The notes under the pieces were generated by a model. The model did no database searches. It was not told the origin of the DNA and saw only the letters and a program-made list of their open reading frames with translations. Source: an uncultured Porticoccus sp. (GTDB taxonomy: Bacteria > Pseudomonadota > Gammaproteobacteria > Pseudomonadales > Porticoccaceae). Taken from it: a DNA stretch of 64,000 nt. Location: contig NZ_CAJXST010000002.1 of NCBI RefSeq assembly GCF_913061305.1, positions 308,561 through 372,560 of the forward strand, written 5' to 3'. A program made the translations under genes and the position numbers. Shown piece by piece: positions 56,476 through 64,000 of this stretch (position 1 is its first letter; each line of letters starts with the position of its first letter).

Positions 56476-57870
56476 ATGAGTCCAGGAATCGTCAGTGTGG
56501 CCTATGTTGTGGCCAGTATATTATTCATTCTCAGTCTCGGTGGTTTGAGTCACCAGGAGTCTGCTCGTCGCGGTAACTACTATGGTGTCGCCGGGATTCT
56601 GATTGCCGTTGGCGTCACCATAGCCAATGTCGGCACGGGCGATATGGTCGCAATTCTGGTTGCGATTGTGCTCGGCAGCATCATTGGTATTTTTCTGGCC
56701 AACCGGGTCGAAATGACCCAGATGCCGCAATTGGTAGCCCTGCTGCACAGCTTTGTCGGTCTGGCTGCCGTGCTGGTGGGCTTCTCCGGTTACATTGAGC
56801 CATTGATCGTGACCCACGGTGCGGAGCACACCATTAAACTGGTCGAGATATTTCTCGGTATTTTCATCGGTGCGGTAACCTTTACCGGCTCGTTGATCGC
56901 CTGCGGCAAGCTGGATGGCCGTGTGTCCAGCAAGGCATTGACTCTGCCGGGTCGTCACCTGATGAACCTGGTGGCACTGGCCATTACCGTGGCACTGGGG
57001 ATCATGTTTGTCGGGGCCGACAGTCACTGGGCTGGGTTGCTGGCACTGATCATCATGACCATCATCGCCAGTGTGCTGGGTGTCCACCTGATTATGGCTA
57101 TCGGCGGTGCCGACATGCCGGTGGTGGTTTCCATGCTCAACAGCTACTCGGGTTGGGCTGCCGCCTCTATCGGTTTCATGCTGGGCAACGACCTGTTGAT
57201 TGTGACCGGCGCCCTGGTGGGCAGCAGTGGTGCCATCCTCAGTTACATCATGTGTCGCGCCATGAATCGCTCGTTTATCAGTGTGATTCTCGGTGGCTTT
57301 GGCCAAACCACCAGTAGCAGTAGTGCGTTAACAGGTGATGAAAGTGTTCAGGAAACCTCCGTCGATGAGCTCGCTGAGGAATTGCTGTCATCGGACTCCG
57401 TGATTATCGTGCCCGGTTACGGCATGGCAGTGGCCCAGGCGCAGAGCGCGGTGGGCGACATTACCAAACTGCTGCGCGAGAAGGGTGTTACGGTGCGATT
57501 CGGTATCCATCCGGTAGCCGGTCGATTGCCGGGGCACATGAATGTGTTGCTGGCAGAGGCCCACGTTCCCTATGACATCGTGCTGGAAATGGATGAAATC
57601 AACGAAGACTTTCCTTCAACAGACGTGGTGCTGGTGATCGGTGCCAATGACACCGTCAACCCGGCCGCGGCCGAAGACCCGGGTAGCCCAATTGCGGGTA
57701 TGCCTGTTCTCGAAGTCTGGAAATCCCGTCAGGTAGTGATACTGAAACGCGGTATGGCAACCGGCTATTCCGGAGTGGAAAATCCCCTGTTTTATAAGGA
57801 CAACACCCGGATGTTATTTGGCGACGCCAAGGAAACCGTGGATAAGTTGCTGGGTGCACTGCGCTCATGA
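56476..57870 (+). CDS. pntB: NAD(P) transhydrogenase subunit beta
   Basis: 464 residues. About nine TM helices (1-265) form the proton channel, including [13 protein letters not shown] (His of the proton path) and [36 protein letters not shown]; the C-terminal domain III (about 290-460) binds [38 protein letters not shown] and [11 protein letters not shown]. It ends near a strong hairpin at 57889-57913. NADPH supply would serve the biosynthetic and redox genes in general. Confidence 0.95.
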   Translation: MSPGIVSVAYVVASILFILSLGGLSHQESARRGNYYGVAGILIAVGVTIANVGTGDMVAILVAIVLGSIIGIFLANRVEMTQMPQLVALLHSFVGLAAVLVGFSGYIEPLIVTHGAEHTIKLVEIFLGIFIGAVTFTGSLIACGKLDGRVSSKALTLPGRHLMNLVALAITVALGIMFVGADSHWAGLLALIIMTIIASVLGVHLIMAIGGADMPVVVSMLNSYSGWAAASIGFMLGNDLLIVTGALVGSSGAILSYIMCRAMNRSFISVILGGFGQTTSSSSALTGDESVQETSVDELAEELLSSDSVIIVPGYGMAVAQAQSAVGDITKLLREKGVTVRFGIHPVAGRLPGHMNVLLAEAHVPYDIVLEMDEINEDFPSTDVVLVIGANDTVNPAAAEDPGSPIAGMPVLEVWKSRQVVILKRGMATGYSGVENPLFYKDNTRMLFGDAKETVDKLLGALRS

Positions 57871-57888
57871 TCGGGCGGATTTGACAAT

Positions 57889-57913
57889 AAGCGGTCTGTA
57901 GCGCAGACCGCTT
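57889..57913 (+). terminator. Hairpin after pntB
   Basis: AAGCGGTCTG (57889-57898) and CAGACCGCTT (57904-57913) form a perfect 10-bp stem with a 5-base loop, 19 bases after the pntB stop. No U-run follows on the plus strand, so it is not a textbook intrinsic terminator; it may protect the mRNA end or help Rho. Confidence 0.5.
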
Positions 57914-58022
57914 CAACCACGGCAAATCGCTGCGCCCATTACCTGGCCCAGGCATGTAATGAACAGAAAATCGATGACCGACAGGTGCGCCATGTACCTG
58001 CCGGGCGTCGCCTGCCCATGGA

Positions 58023-59873
58023 ATGCATACTGATCAAAAACCGGGGATCCCTCCCAGCCATTTTTTGGGCATACAATTTGATGAATTTATGAAGCAACAT
58101 GTCGGCGTGGTACAAACGATCCCCGATTTCCAGTCTGAACTGGAGGTGCTGGCCGGGGGGTTCCATAGCGACCGGGCCGAACTGCCTTCAGCCATTCTGG
58201 TGCAGTTATTCTTTTCTTCCGACAACCTCGAGTGGATAGATCAGGTATCTGAGGCTGTGCTGACTGTCATGCCCGAGGCGGTTGTCGTCGGTGCTACCAC
58301 AGACGGCGAGATTGCCCACGGCAAAACACTGACCAATAGCACCGTCTTTTCCATCTCGCTATTCGAAAAAACCACCCTGCAGATTGTTTCCGATAGCTGC
58401 CTCCCCGGCGAGGAGCTGGTGCTCGGGGAAGGCCTGCGAGACCGGTTGCTCAGGCAGGAGCAGCAGATTGCCGGTGTGCTTTTCCTGGCAACCCCTCTCT
58501 CAATCAATGTCAGCAGGCTGTTGGATGGACTGGCGTCGGGGGGTATCAATTTCCCCCTGTTCGGCGGCGGCGCAGGTGATTATGCCGTCATGGAACACAG
58601 TCTGGTTATTGCCAATCAGCAGACCATCGACTGTGGGGCAGTGGTGGTTGCCCTGATCAGCGATGATCTGGTCATCAAGGAATACACCTATTCGGGCTGG
58701 ATGCCGCTGACCAGGGAAATGACCATTACCGCCACGAAAAATGACAGGATTGCCACCGAGATTGATGGCCGGCCTGCCTATGATGTGTACAGCGGTTATC
58801 TGGGCATCGAGAACGGCCAGCAGTTCTTCCTCAACGCCCTCGAATTTCCGTTTCTGGTGGAGCGCGGTAACGAACTGCTTGGCCGTACGCCCATGAAGGC
58901 AACCGAGGACGGCGGAATACATTTCATTGCTGATGTTATGCCCGGCGATAAATTTCGTATCGGTTATGGTGATCCCAAAGAAATTATTGCCCACGCCAAA
59001 CATGCCCGTGATGAGCTGAGCGAATTCTGTCCCGAGGCTATTTTTCTCTATACCTGCTGCTGCAGACGCTTCCTGATGCAAAATGACGTTGAAATGGAAA
59101 CGCTGCCATTTGAAGAGGTCGCGCCAACGGCCGGTTTCTATACCTATGGTGAATTCCTCGGTAAGGGCAGTCACATCAGCCATTACAACTCCACCATGTT
59201 GGTGGTGGGTATGCGGGAAGGTGAGCCGAAACAACCGGTGGCGGGTGAAGTCATCGGGCAGGCAACCGAAGCCGGCCCGGCAGACAGACCGGACCTGTAC
59301 AAAAATCAGCACATTCGCGTGGTGACCCAGCTCATTCACTTCATCGAAACCATCACTGCCGAGCTTGAAGATCGAAACAAAGAGCTCATGCAACTGGCGG
59401 TTACCGACAAGCTGACCGGGTTGTTCAATCGGGCCAAACTCGATCAGGTCCTGGATGAGGAGATTGTCCGCCACAACCGCTATGGCACGGAATTCTGCGT
59501 CATCATGGCAGACATCGACGACTTCAAGATGATCAACGACACCTTCGGTCATCACAAAGGGGATGCCGCGCTGGTGGCATTTTCGGACATTCTTCGGCAC
59601 AGCATTCGTGTCAATGACACGGCCGGTCGCTGGGGTGGGGAAGAGTTCCTGATTGTTCTGCCACACACCTCGGTCGATGCGGCCGCACAAACCGCCGAAA
59701 AGATCCGCGCACTTGTGGCGAGCGGCGATTATGGCGAAGTTAAAACCGTCACGGCCAGTTTTGGTGTGCTGGCGCACAAGCCCGGTGAAACGGTGGACGA
59801 CCTGTTGTTGCGGGCGGATATGGCGCTGTACGCGGCGAAGCGAAAAGGCCGCAATGCGGTGGTCTGCCAATAG
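58023..59873 (+). CDS. FIST sensor diguanylate cyclase
   Basis: 616 residues: FIST_N (about 25-235; GATTDGEIAHG), FIST_C (about 240-395; NALEFPFLVERGN, FLYTCCCRRFLM), a helical linker (415-455) and a C-terminal GGDEF domain (about 460-615). The signature reads GRWGGEEFLIVL; ADIDDFKMINDTFGHHKGD is intact. FIST domains are thought to bind small ligands such as amino acids. No TM helix is seen, so it should be a cytoplasmic sensor making c-di-GMP. No clear RBS precedes ATG 58023; an internal Met at about 23 is an alternative start. Confidence 0.9.
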   Translation: MHTDQKPGIPPSHFLGIQFDEFMKQHVGVVQTIPDFQSELEVLAGGFHSDRAELPSAILVQLFFSSDNLEWIDQVSEAVLTVMPEAVVVGATTDGEIAHGKTLTNSTVFSISLFEKTTLQIVSDSCLPGEELVLGEGLRDRLLRQEQQIAGVLFLATPLSINVSRLLDGLASGGINFPLFGGGAGDYAVMEHSLVIANQQTIDCGAVVVALISDDLVIKEYTYSGWMPLTREMTITATKNDRIATEIDGRPAYDVYSGYLGIENGQQFFLNALEFPFLVERGNELLGRTPMKATEDGGIHFIADVMPGDKFRIGYGDPKEIIAHAKHARDELSEFCPEAIFLYTCCCRRFLMQNDVEMETLPFEEVAPTAGFYTYGEFLGKGSHISHYNSTMLVVGMREGEPKQPVAGEVIGQATEAGPADRPDLYKNQHIRVVTQLIHFIETITAELEDRNKELMQLAVTDKLTGLFNRAKLDQVLDEEIVRHNRYGTEFCVIMADIDDFKMINDTFGHHKGDAALVAFSDILRHSIRVNDTAGRWGGEEFLIVLPHTSVDAAAQTAEKIRALVASGDYGEVKTVTASFGVLAHKPGETVDDLLLRADMALYAAKRKGRNAVVCQ

Positions 59874-59924
59874 ACGGATCGCCGGTCATTCTGTCGATCT
59901 AGTTCTCTTGCCCGGATTTTTTTG

Positions 59925-60347
59925 TCAAATAGCCAGATAGCCCATTATCACTACTGCATATCGCAGGCCTTTTCCCGTGGCCACCAGAACAAAAAAAGTG
60001 CTGGCGGGGACCTTCATCAGACCGCCGACCACGGTCAGGGCATCGCCACCTATCGGCAGCCAGGTCATCAGCAGACTCCATTTGCCGTAGCGGTTGAACC
60101 AGTTTTGTGCCCGCTCTATATCCGCCTTGCGGGAAGTAAACCAGTGGCGTTCCGAGTAGTCCCCCAAACGCAGCCCGATCCACCAGTTAACCCCTGCACC
60201 CAGGGTGTTGCCGGTGGTGGCGAACAGCCACAGCAGTAGTGGGTCGAGTCCATCCCGGAGCTGGGCGACCAACAGAATCTCGGAATAAAAAGGCAGCAGG
60301 GTGGCTGCACCAAAAGCGACGGCGCAAAGCAATAAATAATCTGTCAT
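59925..60347 (-). CDS. YqaA-type small membrane protein (DedA-related)
   Basis: A 140-residue protein with about four hydrophobic segments in the SNARE-associated/VTT pattern: FYSEILLVAQL, GNTLGAGVNWWIGLRLG and SLLMTWLPIGGDALTVVGGLMKVPASTFFVLVATGKGLRYAVV. YqaA proteins are a small branch of the DedA superfamily; the Gly-Asp pair in IGGDAL matches the conserved motif of this superfamily. Some relatives act in lipid flipping or proton-coupled homeostasis; the role here is not known. It is convergent with the FIST-GGDEF gene. Confidence 0.85.
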   Translation of the reverse strand: MTDYLLLCAVAFGAATLLPFYSEILLVAQLRDGLDPLLLWLFATTGNTLGAGVNWWIGLRLGDYSERHWFTSRKADIERAQNWFNRYGKWSLLMTWLPIGGDALTVVGGLMKVPASTFFVLVATGKGLRYAVVIMGYLAI

Positions 60348-60603
60348 GGGGTTAACGGAGACCGATCAGTCATGGGAGAGGGACCTGTTTGACCATGGGC
60401 AAAAGGGATGCCGGTGAGCATAAAGACTATCGGGGTGCGCTTCAAACAGGTACTGCAAACTATGAAAGGTTAAAAGTCTGCAAGTAGTTGGGTTGATACT
60501 ACCGTCTGGATCACACAACACCGGGGCGGATGCCCGTCGAAATGGTAGCGTTGGCAATGTTTGAAGGACGCTGACTCATTGGGTTTTCAGCCGGATTGTC
60601 CGA

Positions 60604-61119
60604 TCAGTAAAACCGCAGGCCCGACAGCGCCAGATCCGCCTCGAAGGCGCGCCCGATAGCCACAAGTCCTATCCGTTTCAGTTTGCCTAGATTGAGCGGC
60701 GTCTCGGTGCGATGGGCAACAAAATCATTGAACGGCAACCGGACTGTTTGCCATTCCGGTTTGACCTCAAAGGGCTGACGATAGGACTGCCAGGGTCTGC
60801 TCAGTTCGGTGGTTCTCAGGTGAACGGCGTATTCCTCCGCCGGGCCGCAGACATCCAGCTCTATGCCCTGCCACGCGCCAGCATCCACGGCGGACTGATC
60901 GCCGGATAAATCCAGTGCCATCTGCAGAAACCCGCCGTTATTCTCGAGACTTACCCGGCCGCTCATGCGCAGTGCCAAACGGTTGCAGATACTTTCACGA
61001 GTCAGTGTGCCTTCCGACAGCCCACCCATCACACCGTCGGTTACCAATCGCCACCGGCATGGATTGCCGTCGGAGGGAAGGACTGATTCAAGGCTGTCAA
61101 AGATAACGGGGTTTGTCAT
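60604..61119 (-). CDS. CIA30 family protein
   Basis: 171 residues forming one CIA30/NDUFAF1-like beta-sandwich: FDSLESVLPSDGNPCRWRLVTDGVMGGLSEG, VSLENNGGFLQMALDLSG, GIELDVCG and YRQPFEVKPEWQTVRLPFNDF. The eukaryotic member helps assemble complex I, and some relatives have carbohydrate-binding-like folds. There is no signal peptide. Its bacterial role is unknown. It is the last typical-composition gene before the A+T-rich cassette region. Confidence 0.85.
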   Translation of the reverse strand: MTNPVIFDSLESVLPSDGNPCRWRLVTDGVMGGLSEGTLTRESICNRLALRMSGRVSLENNGGFLQMALDLSGDQSAVDAGAWQGIELDVCGPAEEYAVHLRTTELSRPWQSYRQPFEVKPEWQTVRLPFNDFVAHRTETPLNLGKLKRIGLVAIGRAFEADLALSGLRFY

Positions 61120-61691
61120 AACGATTGAATCCCTGTTTTGCTGGTGGACGGTGAAAAAGCCAAGTGTGTTCTACAGCATTGCCCCGAGCCTTAAGGTATT
61201 TAAAGGCCAATAATCTGAACGTCTGGGCGGATAAAGTCCAGGGCATAATGTTGGCTCAGTCCAGAAATGAAAAAGGCCCGCGATTGGCTGCGCAAAAGGG
61301 CTGCCGGTAGGATTGCCAGGTGGGTCAAAAACTATTTAGCATGGGCTGCCGACAGCATCTGCGGATGTACCTTGCCATGAAAAAACATATCACATTCAAT
61401 CCAGTGAAGGTACGATTGAACAACGCGGCGACTGTAGCGCCCGACCAACATTTACTTGTTAATCGAACCTGGGCGCGGTGACACAGCCATGATCGAATGC
61501 ACTTTCAAACAGACTGTTGAGATAAACAGCCTTCCGCTTTTTCAGAAAAATCAATGGTCATCCGTACATTACAGGCCAGCCTATTTGAATGCCCACTCCG
61601 ACAATAAAATAAACAGCAAAAATAACGAAGGGTTAGATAACACATGGTCACCACTCTAATATATTACAGTGGCCGCCTTTTAATAATTATT
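61120..61691. other. Non-coding stretch preceding the cassette region
   Basis: About 570 bases with no gene I can support. A frame at 61456-61659 starts with TTG, lacks a ribosome site and has no recognisable product. From about 61560 the composition becomes clearly A+T-rich. No integrase gene or attI site was recognised here. Confidence 0.5.
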
Positions 61692-61723
61692 ATGAGGCCG
61701 AAGGCCTCATTAACAGACTGTTA
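61692..61723. repeat. Hairpin and adjoining TAACAG palindrome at the cassette boundary
   Basis: ATGAGGCC-GAA-GGCCTCAT (61692-61710) is a perfect dyad that on the minus strand has a C(UUCG)G tetraloop. It is directly followed by TAACAG-A-CTGTTA (61711-61723), a perfect 6-1-6 palindrome whose outer bases resemble attC core sites (TAAC and GTTATG). It may be a collapsed attC or the boundary of the array. Confidence 0.55.
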
Positions 61724-61752
61724 TGAAGCACCACATATCGAGATTTGATTAT

Positions 61753-62133
61753 ATGAATAAATTCTTACTTCTACTTTTATTACTTCCATTTTCAGCTCAG
61801 GCTTCACTTGAATGTAAAGGTAGCTCTTTTGGCCTAGATTTTATTTATCTTATTAGCACCGGAGAAAATAAAAATTTGGTTGTTGAAGCTAAAACTTTTT
61901 TAAAAGGTGAAATTATTATCGAACAAACCGGCGTAGCTACATACTCATCTACAGTTAGAGTCAGAAGCATTGGTGAGCAAGAAAGCTACTATGTGTTTGC
62001 CCCTGATATTGATTCATACACGGAAATCTTTGCATTATCGAAAGATCTAAAATCAATGGGCAGGTCACGTCCTGAGCCAGTTTCAGATACAGGTAACTTT
62101 ATTAAATTTAGATGTACTGGTTTTCTCGATTGA
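61753..62133 (+). CDS. Cassette-borne small exported protein
   Basis: About 126 residues from ATG 61753, giving a clear signal peptide (MNKFLLLLLLLPFSAQAS); ATG 61723 would add ten residues before it. Mature part begins LECKGSSFGLDF and contains one more Cys near the end (FRCTGF), so one disulfide is likely. It has a beta-rich pattern with no family I recognise. No good ribosome site is seen, as is common for cassette genes. Base composition is A+T-rich. It is followed by a minimal attC. Confidence 0.6.
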   Translation: MNKFLLLLLLLPFSAQASLECKGSSFGLDFIYLISTGENKNLVVEAKTFLKGEIIIEQTGVATYSSTVRVRSIGEQESYYVFAPDIDSYTEIFALSKDLKSMGRSRPEPVSDTGNFIKFRCTGFLD

Positions 62134-62140
62134 CACGGCT

Positions 62141-62174
62141 CATAACAAGCGGCTTAAGGCACGGGGCGTTATGA
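62141..62174 (+). repeat. Minimal attC-like site
   Basis: CATAACAA (62141-62148) and GCGTTATGA (62166-62174) have the outer core sites of attC in perfect inverted complement (CATAAC/GTTATG), with GCGGCTTAA identical to the start of the next site. Only about 18 bases lie between the cores, so it is far shorter than usual and may be a deletion derivative. Confidence 0.55.
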
Positions 62175-62183
62175 ATAAAAACT

Positions 62184-62696
62184 ATGTTCGACTTTAACGA
62201 TGAAGATGAAGAACGAAAAAGAGCTGAATGGTATGCCCCATTAGGGGAGTTCATGCTTCTTTTCTCCAATTTGGAATTTACTTGCAACGAGTGGATCACC
62301 TTGCTTTGCAATAGTAAGGCCATGTCTAATCACATCAAGGGACTATGGTCGTTTAAAAAACGAGTTGATCTTATTATTGAATTAATATCTGAATATCAGG
62401 TAACTGAGGCTAAAAGAGAGCTATGGGTGTCGCTCTGGAAATCGATAAATTCCAATATAACCCTCAGAAATACAATTGCGCATAACCCTCCTTTTGATAA
62501 CTTTGGAATTGAATTCGATTCAAGTCTAGCGAGTAAAGATGTCACGAGAGCTGTTGAAATTCACCAGCTTAGTAAACCATTGGGAGATCCGGGTTCCGGC
62601 ATCACACTAGAAAAGCTAGTGAGTTGTAATGTTGAGCTTCGCAAGATACTGATTCAATTAGATTATGAAAGCAGTTGTGAGGCGGCAAGGTATTGA
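62184..62696 (+). CDS. Cassette-borne protein with an RX4H (HEPN-like) motif
   Basis: A 170-residue, mainly helical, cytoplasmic protein. LRNTIAHNPP carries R95-X4-H100, the active-site pattern of HEPN RNases, at the end of a helix; the N-terminal region (FMLLFSNLEFTCNEWI) is a helical segment also seen in HEPN-like and related proteins. Many cassette HEPN-like proteins are without known toxicity, so function is open. No SD precedes ATG 62184. It ends ten bases before an attC. Confidence 0.6.
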   Translation: MFDFNDEDEERKRAEWYAPLGEFMLLFSNLEFTCNEWITLLCNSKAMSNHIKGLWSFKKRVDLIIELISEYQVTEAKRELWVSLWKSINSNITLRNTIAHNPPFDNFGIEFDSSLASKDVTRAVEIHQLSKPLGDPGSGITLEKLVSCNVELRKILIQLDYESSCEAARY

Positions 62697-62705
62697 CACG
62701 AAAAT

Positions 62706-62786
62706 TCATAACAAGCGGCTCAAATACGCTCCGCTTCGCTACGCCGGACGCTCACTGCATTCACGCCGTTTAGCCGAGCGTTAGCC
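62706..62786 (+). repeat. attC recombination site
   Basis: 81 bases with TCATAACAA at the left and GCGTTAGCC at the right. Inner arms GCGGCTCAAA (62715-62724) and TTTAGCCGAGC (62769-62779) pair except for one extra base, the extrahelical base that sets strand choice in attC folding. The length and topology are those of a working attC. Confidence 0.85.
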
Positions 62787-62804
62787 ATCCTTCAGGGAGA
62801 ATAC

Positions 62805-63875
62805 ATGCCATCTTTGGATTTTGAGACGGAAAAGACAATTTTCCGAGATTACTACAACGAAAATAGTGGGCTACTGGATGGAGCAAAGGGTTCATTCATC
62901 ACTCTAGTGAATTCCCTAATCAGAAGCTCCAGCGATATTGCTTTGTCAAAAATTGAAGGCCGAGTAAAAGATAGGGACGAATGCGTAAAGAAATTCAGCA
63001 GAAAATATCGAACAGATCTTGAATCAGAAGGCGCAGAATATCAGATTATAGATCACATCACCGACCTAATAGGCTTGCGGGTAGTTTGCCTCTATGAGGA
63101 TGATATAGTCAAAATTAAAGATCTTTTGTGCGAGCATTTCGATGTTATTGATATAACTGACAAGATTTCACAGATTGAAAATACCGAAAACTCTTTCGGC
63201 TATAAAGGTCTCCATTTGGATCTGAAATTAAATGAACAAAGAAGGGGGCTTCCTGAATATTCGAAGTTCACAGATTTCCAGTTTGAGGTTCAAATACGAA
63301 CGATAATACAGGACTCATGGAGCGTTCTTGATCACAAGATTAAGTACAAAAAATCTATACCGAATTACCTTAAAAGACGAATTAACTCTCTAGCCGCGCT
63401 ATTTGAGGTGGCGGATAGGGAGTTCAGAGAAATCCGAAATGCCACAGAAGAAAGTATAAGGGCAGAAGACGTCCCTCAAGAACAAATCACTCAGGAAACC
63501 GATCAAGTTGAATCGGATGAAGAAGCACCTAGGTTTACAATTTCCCCTTTAAACGCGTTCAGCTTTTTGAAGATCGCACAGCACTTTTTTAACGGTTTTG
63601 AGTTCGAGCCCCATAAGGTGGACGGATTTACCGAAGAAATCGTGTCTCTGAAACCGGATATAACTCGCGGAAAATTCAATTTCTATATGCGAGAGAATAT
63701 CTCGCTAGTAAAGCGATATAAGGAGTTTTTCGAAAATGAGTACCCAAATGATAAATTGAATCCTTATACAATTATTAGGCACTGTCTATATAACGGTAAT
63801 AAGGAAGCGTTTTCTAAATTGCTGACCAACCAATCAACCGAAACGTTTGAAGCATGGCTGGCAGAAAATGACTAA
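62805..63875 (+). CDS. Cassette-borne RelA/SpoT-family alarmone synthetase
   Basis: 356 residues from ATG 62805, with GGGAGA before it. The N-terminal ~200 residues are a RelA/SpoT synthetase domain: IEGRVKDRDEC (46-60), Asp87 in DLIGLRV (Mg ligand), Tyr133 in SFGYKGLHLDL (base stacking), and Glu161, Arg165 in FEVQIRT; His177 follows. There is no HD hydrolase, TGS or ACT domain. The C-terminal ~110 residues after an acidic linker (220-240) are unfamiliar. It may be a (p)ppGpp synthetase or a toxSAS-type toxin that modifies other targets. Its stop lies inside the attC. Confidence 0.85.
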   Translation: MPSLDFETEKTIFRDYYNENSGLLDGAKGSFITLVNSLIRSSSDIALSKIEGRVKDRDECVKKFSRKYRTDLESEGAEYQIIDHITDLIGLRVVCLYEDDIVKIKDLLCEHFDVIDITDKISQIENTENSFGYKGLHLDLKLNEQRRGLPEYSKFTDFQFEVQIRTIIQDSWSVLDHKIKYKKSIPNYLKRRINSLAALFEVADREFREIRNATEESIRAEDVPQEQITQETDQVESDEEAPRFTISPLNAFSFLKIAQHFFNGFEFEPHKVDGFTEEIVSLKPDITRGKFNFYMRENISLVKRYKEFFENEYPNDKLNPYTIIRHCLYNGNKEAFSKLLTNQSTETFEAWLAEND

Positions 63876-63942
63876 CAAAGTGCTGCTGTCGGAAAAACTT
63901 TACGCTACGCTTCAAATTTTCCGCAGAGCGCGGCGTTATGCC
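63872..63942 (+). repeat. attC recombination site
   Basis: 71 bases from CTAACAAA to GCGTTATGCC. Inner arms GCTGTCGGAAAA (63885-63896) and TTTTCCGCAGAGC (63917-63929) pair with mismatches typical of attC. The preceding gene's TAA stop is part of the left core. A new cassette begins at 63943, with no gene yet visible. Confidence 0.8.
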
Positions 63943-64000
63943 TTTCGAGATACCCATGACTTGTAGACACTCTGTATAGTTAGATCGACCTATATGGAGG

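Larger units (their letters stand above)
61711..63942 (+). mobile_element. Integron gene-cassette array (no integrase in view)
   Basis: Three consecutive plus-strand genes, each followed closely by a recombination-site-like sequence with TAACAA at the left and GCGTTA at the right: 62141-62174, 62706-62786, 63872-63942. The organisation one gene-one attC, same orientation, A+T-rich sequence and unrelated small products is that of integron cassettes. No intI is visible in the window; the array continues right of 63942, so this may be part of a sedentary integron or a cluster lacking an integrase. Confidence 0.8.

Noticed and set aside
59874..59924. Intrinsic terminator at the T-run before 59924
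   Set aside because: Seven T are present but no stem of useful length sits directly before them.
60366..60557. Minus-strand frame of 63 codons between the YqaA and CIA30 genes
   Set aside because: No ribosome site and no similarity to anything I know; composition does not look coding.
61456..61659. Possible small gene of 67 codons
   Set aside because: It starts with TTG, has no ribosome site, and its product has no recognisable pattern; it lies in mixed-composition intergenic DNA.

Overview
The window looks like a chromosomal segment of a marine-type gammaproteobacterium, probably near the Cellvibrionales or Pseudomonadales. This is inferred from gene order (ubiE-ubiJ-ubiB-hisI-hisE-tatA-tatB-tatC, hslV-hslU-DUF971, priA facing rpmE) and from protein similarity; no rRNA gene is present to confirm it. 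Most of the window is moderately GC-rich core and metabolic DNA. The last ~2.3 kb is visibly A+T-rich and organised as integron gene cassettes. No IS element, prophage, CRISPR array or tRNA gene was seen.

Layout: (1) 1-4.3 kb: start of ppa, an OmpA-domain lipoprotein, an EAL phosphodiesterase, and hemN behind an Anr/Fnr-type site. (2) 4.3-8.3 kb: a thiamine salvage operon under a TPP riboswitch (outer-membrane receptor, small thiamine-binding protein, PnuT-type permease, thiamine-kinase-like protein). (3) 8.3-13.3 kb: a five-gene minus-strand redox operon, the most unusual part of the window. It encodes a NirB-like flavoprotein fused to a [2Fe-2S] domain and a predicted di-heme b membrane domain, an 11-heme membrane-anchored cytochrome c, two heme c lipoproteins and a globin. 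Its leader carries a strong intrinsic terminator just before the first start codon and a candidate NO-type operator over the promoter. (4) 13.4-18.7 kb: Tat export, HisI/HisE and ubiquinone genes. (5) 18.7-26.9 kb: an OlsF-like double acyltransferase, a GGDEF protein, a P-type ATPase, a CoA-transferase and small envelope proteins. (6) 26.9-35.7 kb: HslUV with a heat-shock-type promoter, HtpX, a Rieske protein, MscS, a VanY-type peptidase, CysE and DgkA. (7) 35.9-41.9 kb: fused indolepyruvate ferredoxin oxidoreductase, a Leu/Glu-type dehydrogenase, Smr and SPOR proteins. (8) 41.9-49.9 kb: PriA, L31, a nuclease, and nrdAB behind a cobalamin riboswitch and a pair of NrdR-like boxes. (9) 50-54.5 kb: an iron-type TonB receptor with a PepSY membrane protein and a DUF4197 protein. 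(10) 54.8-61.1 kb: pntAB, a FIST-GGDEF protein, a YqaA-type protein and a CIA30 protein. (11) 61.7-64 kb: integron cassettes with two clear attC sites and one minimal one, carrying a secreted protein, an RX4H (HEPN-like) protein and a RelA/SpoT-family alarmone synthetase.

Themes: several units are tuned to oxygen, nitric oxide or cofactor supply (Anr box at hemN, TPP and B12 riboswitches, NrdR boxes, candidate NsrR-like site), and there is a strong heme and redox component. No classical transcription-factor gene is present, so every predicted regulator would act from elsewhere.
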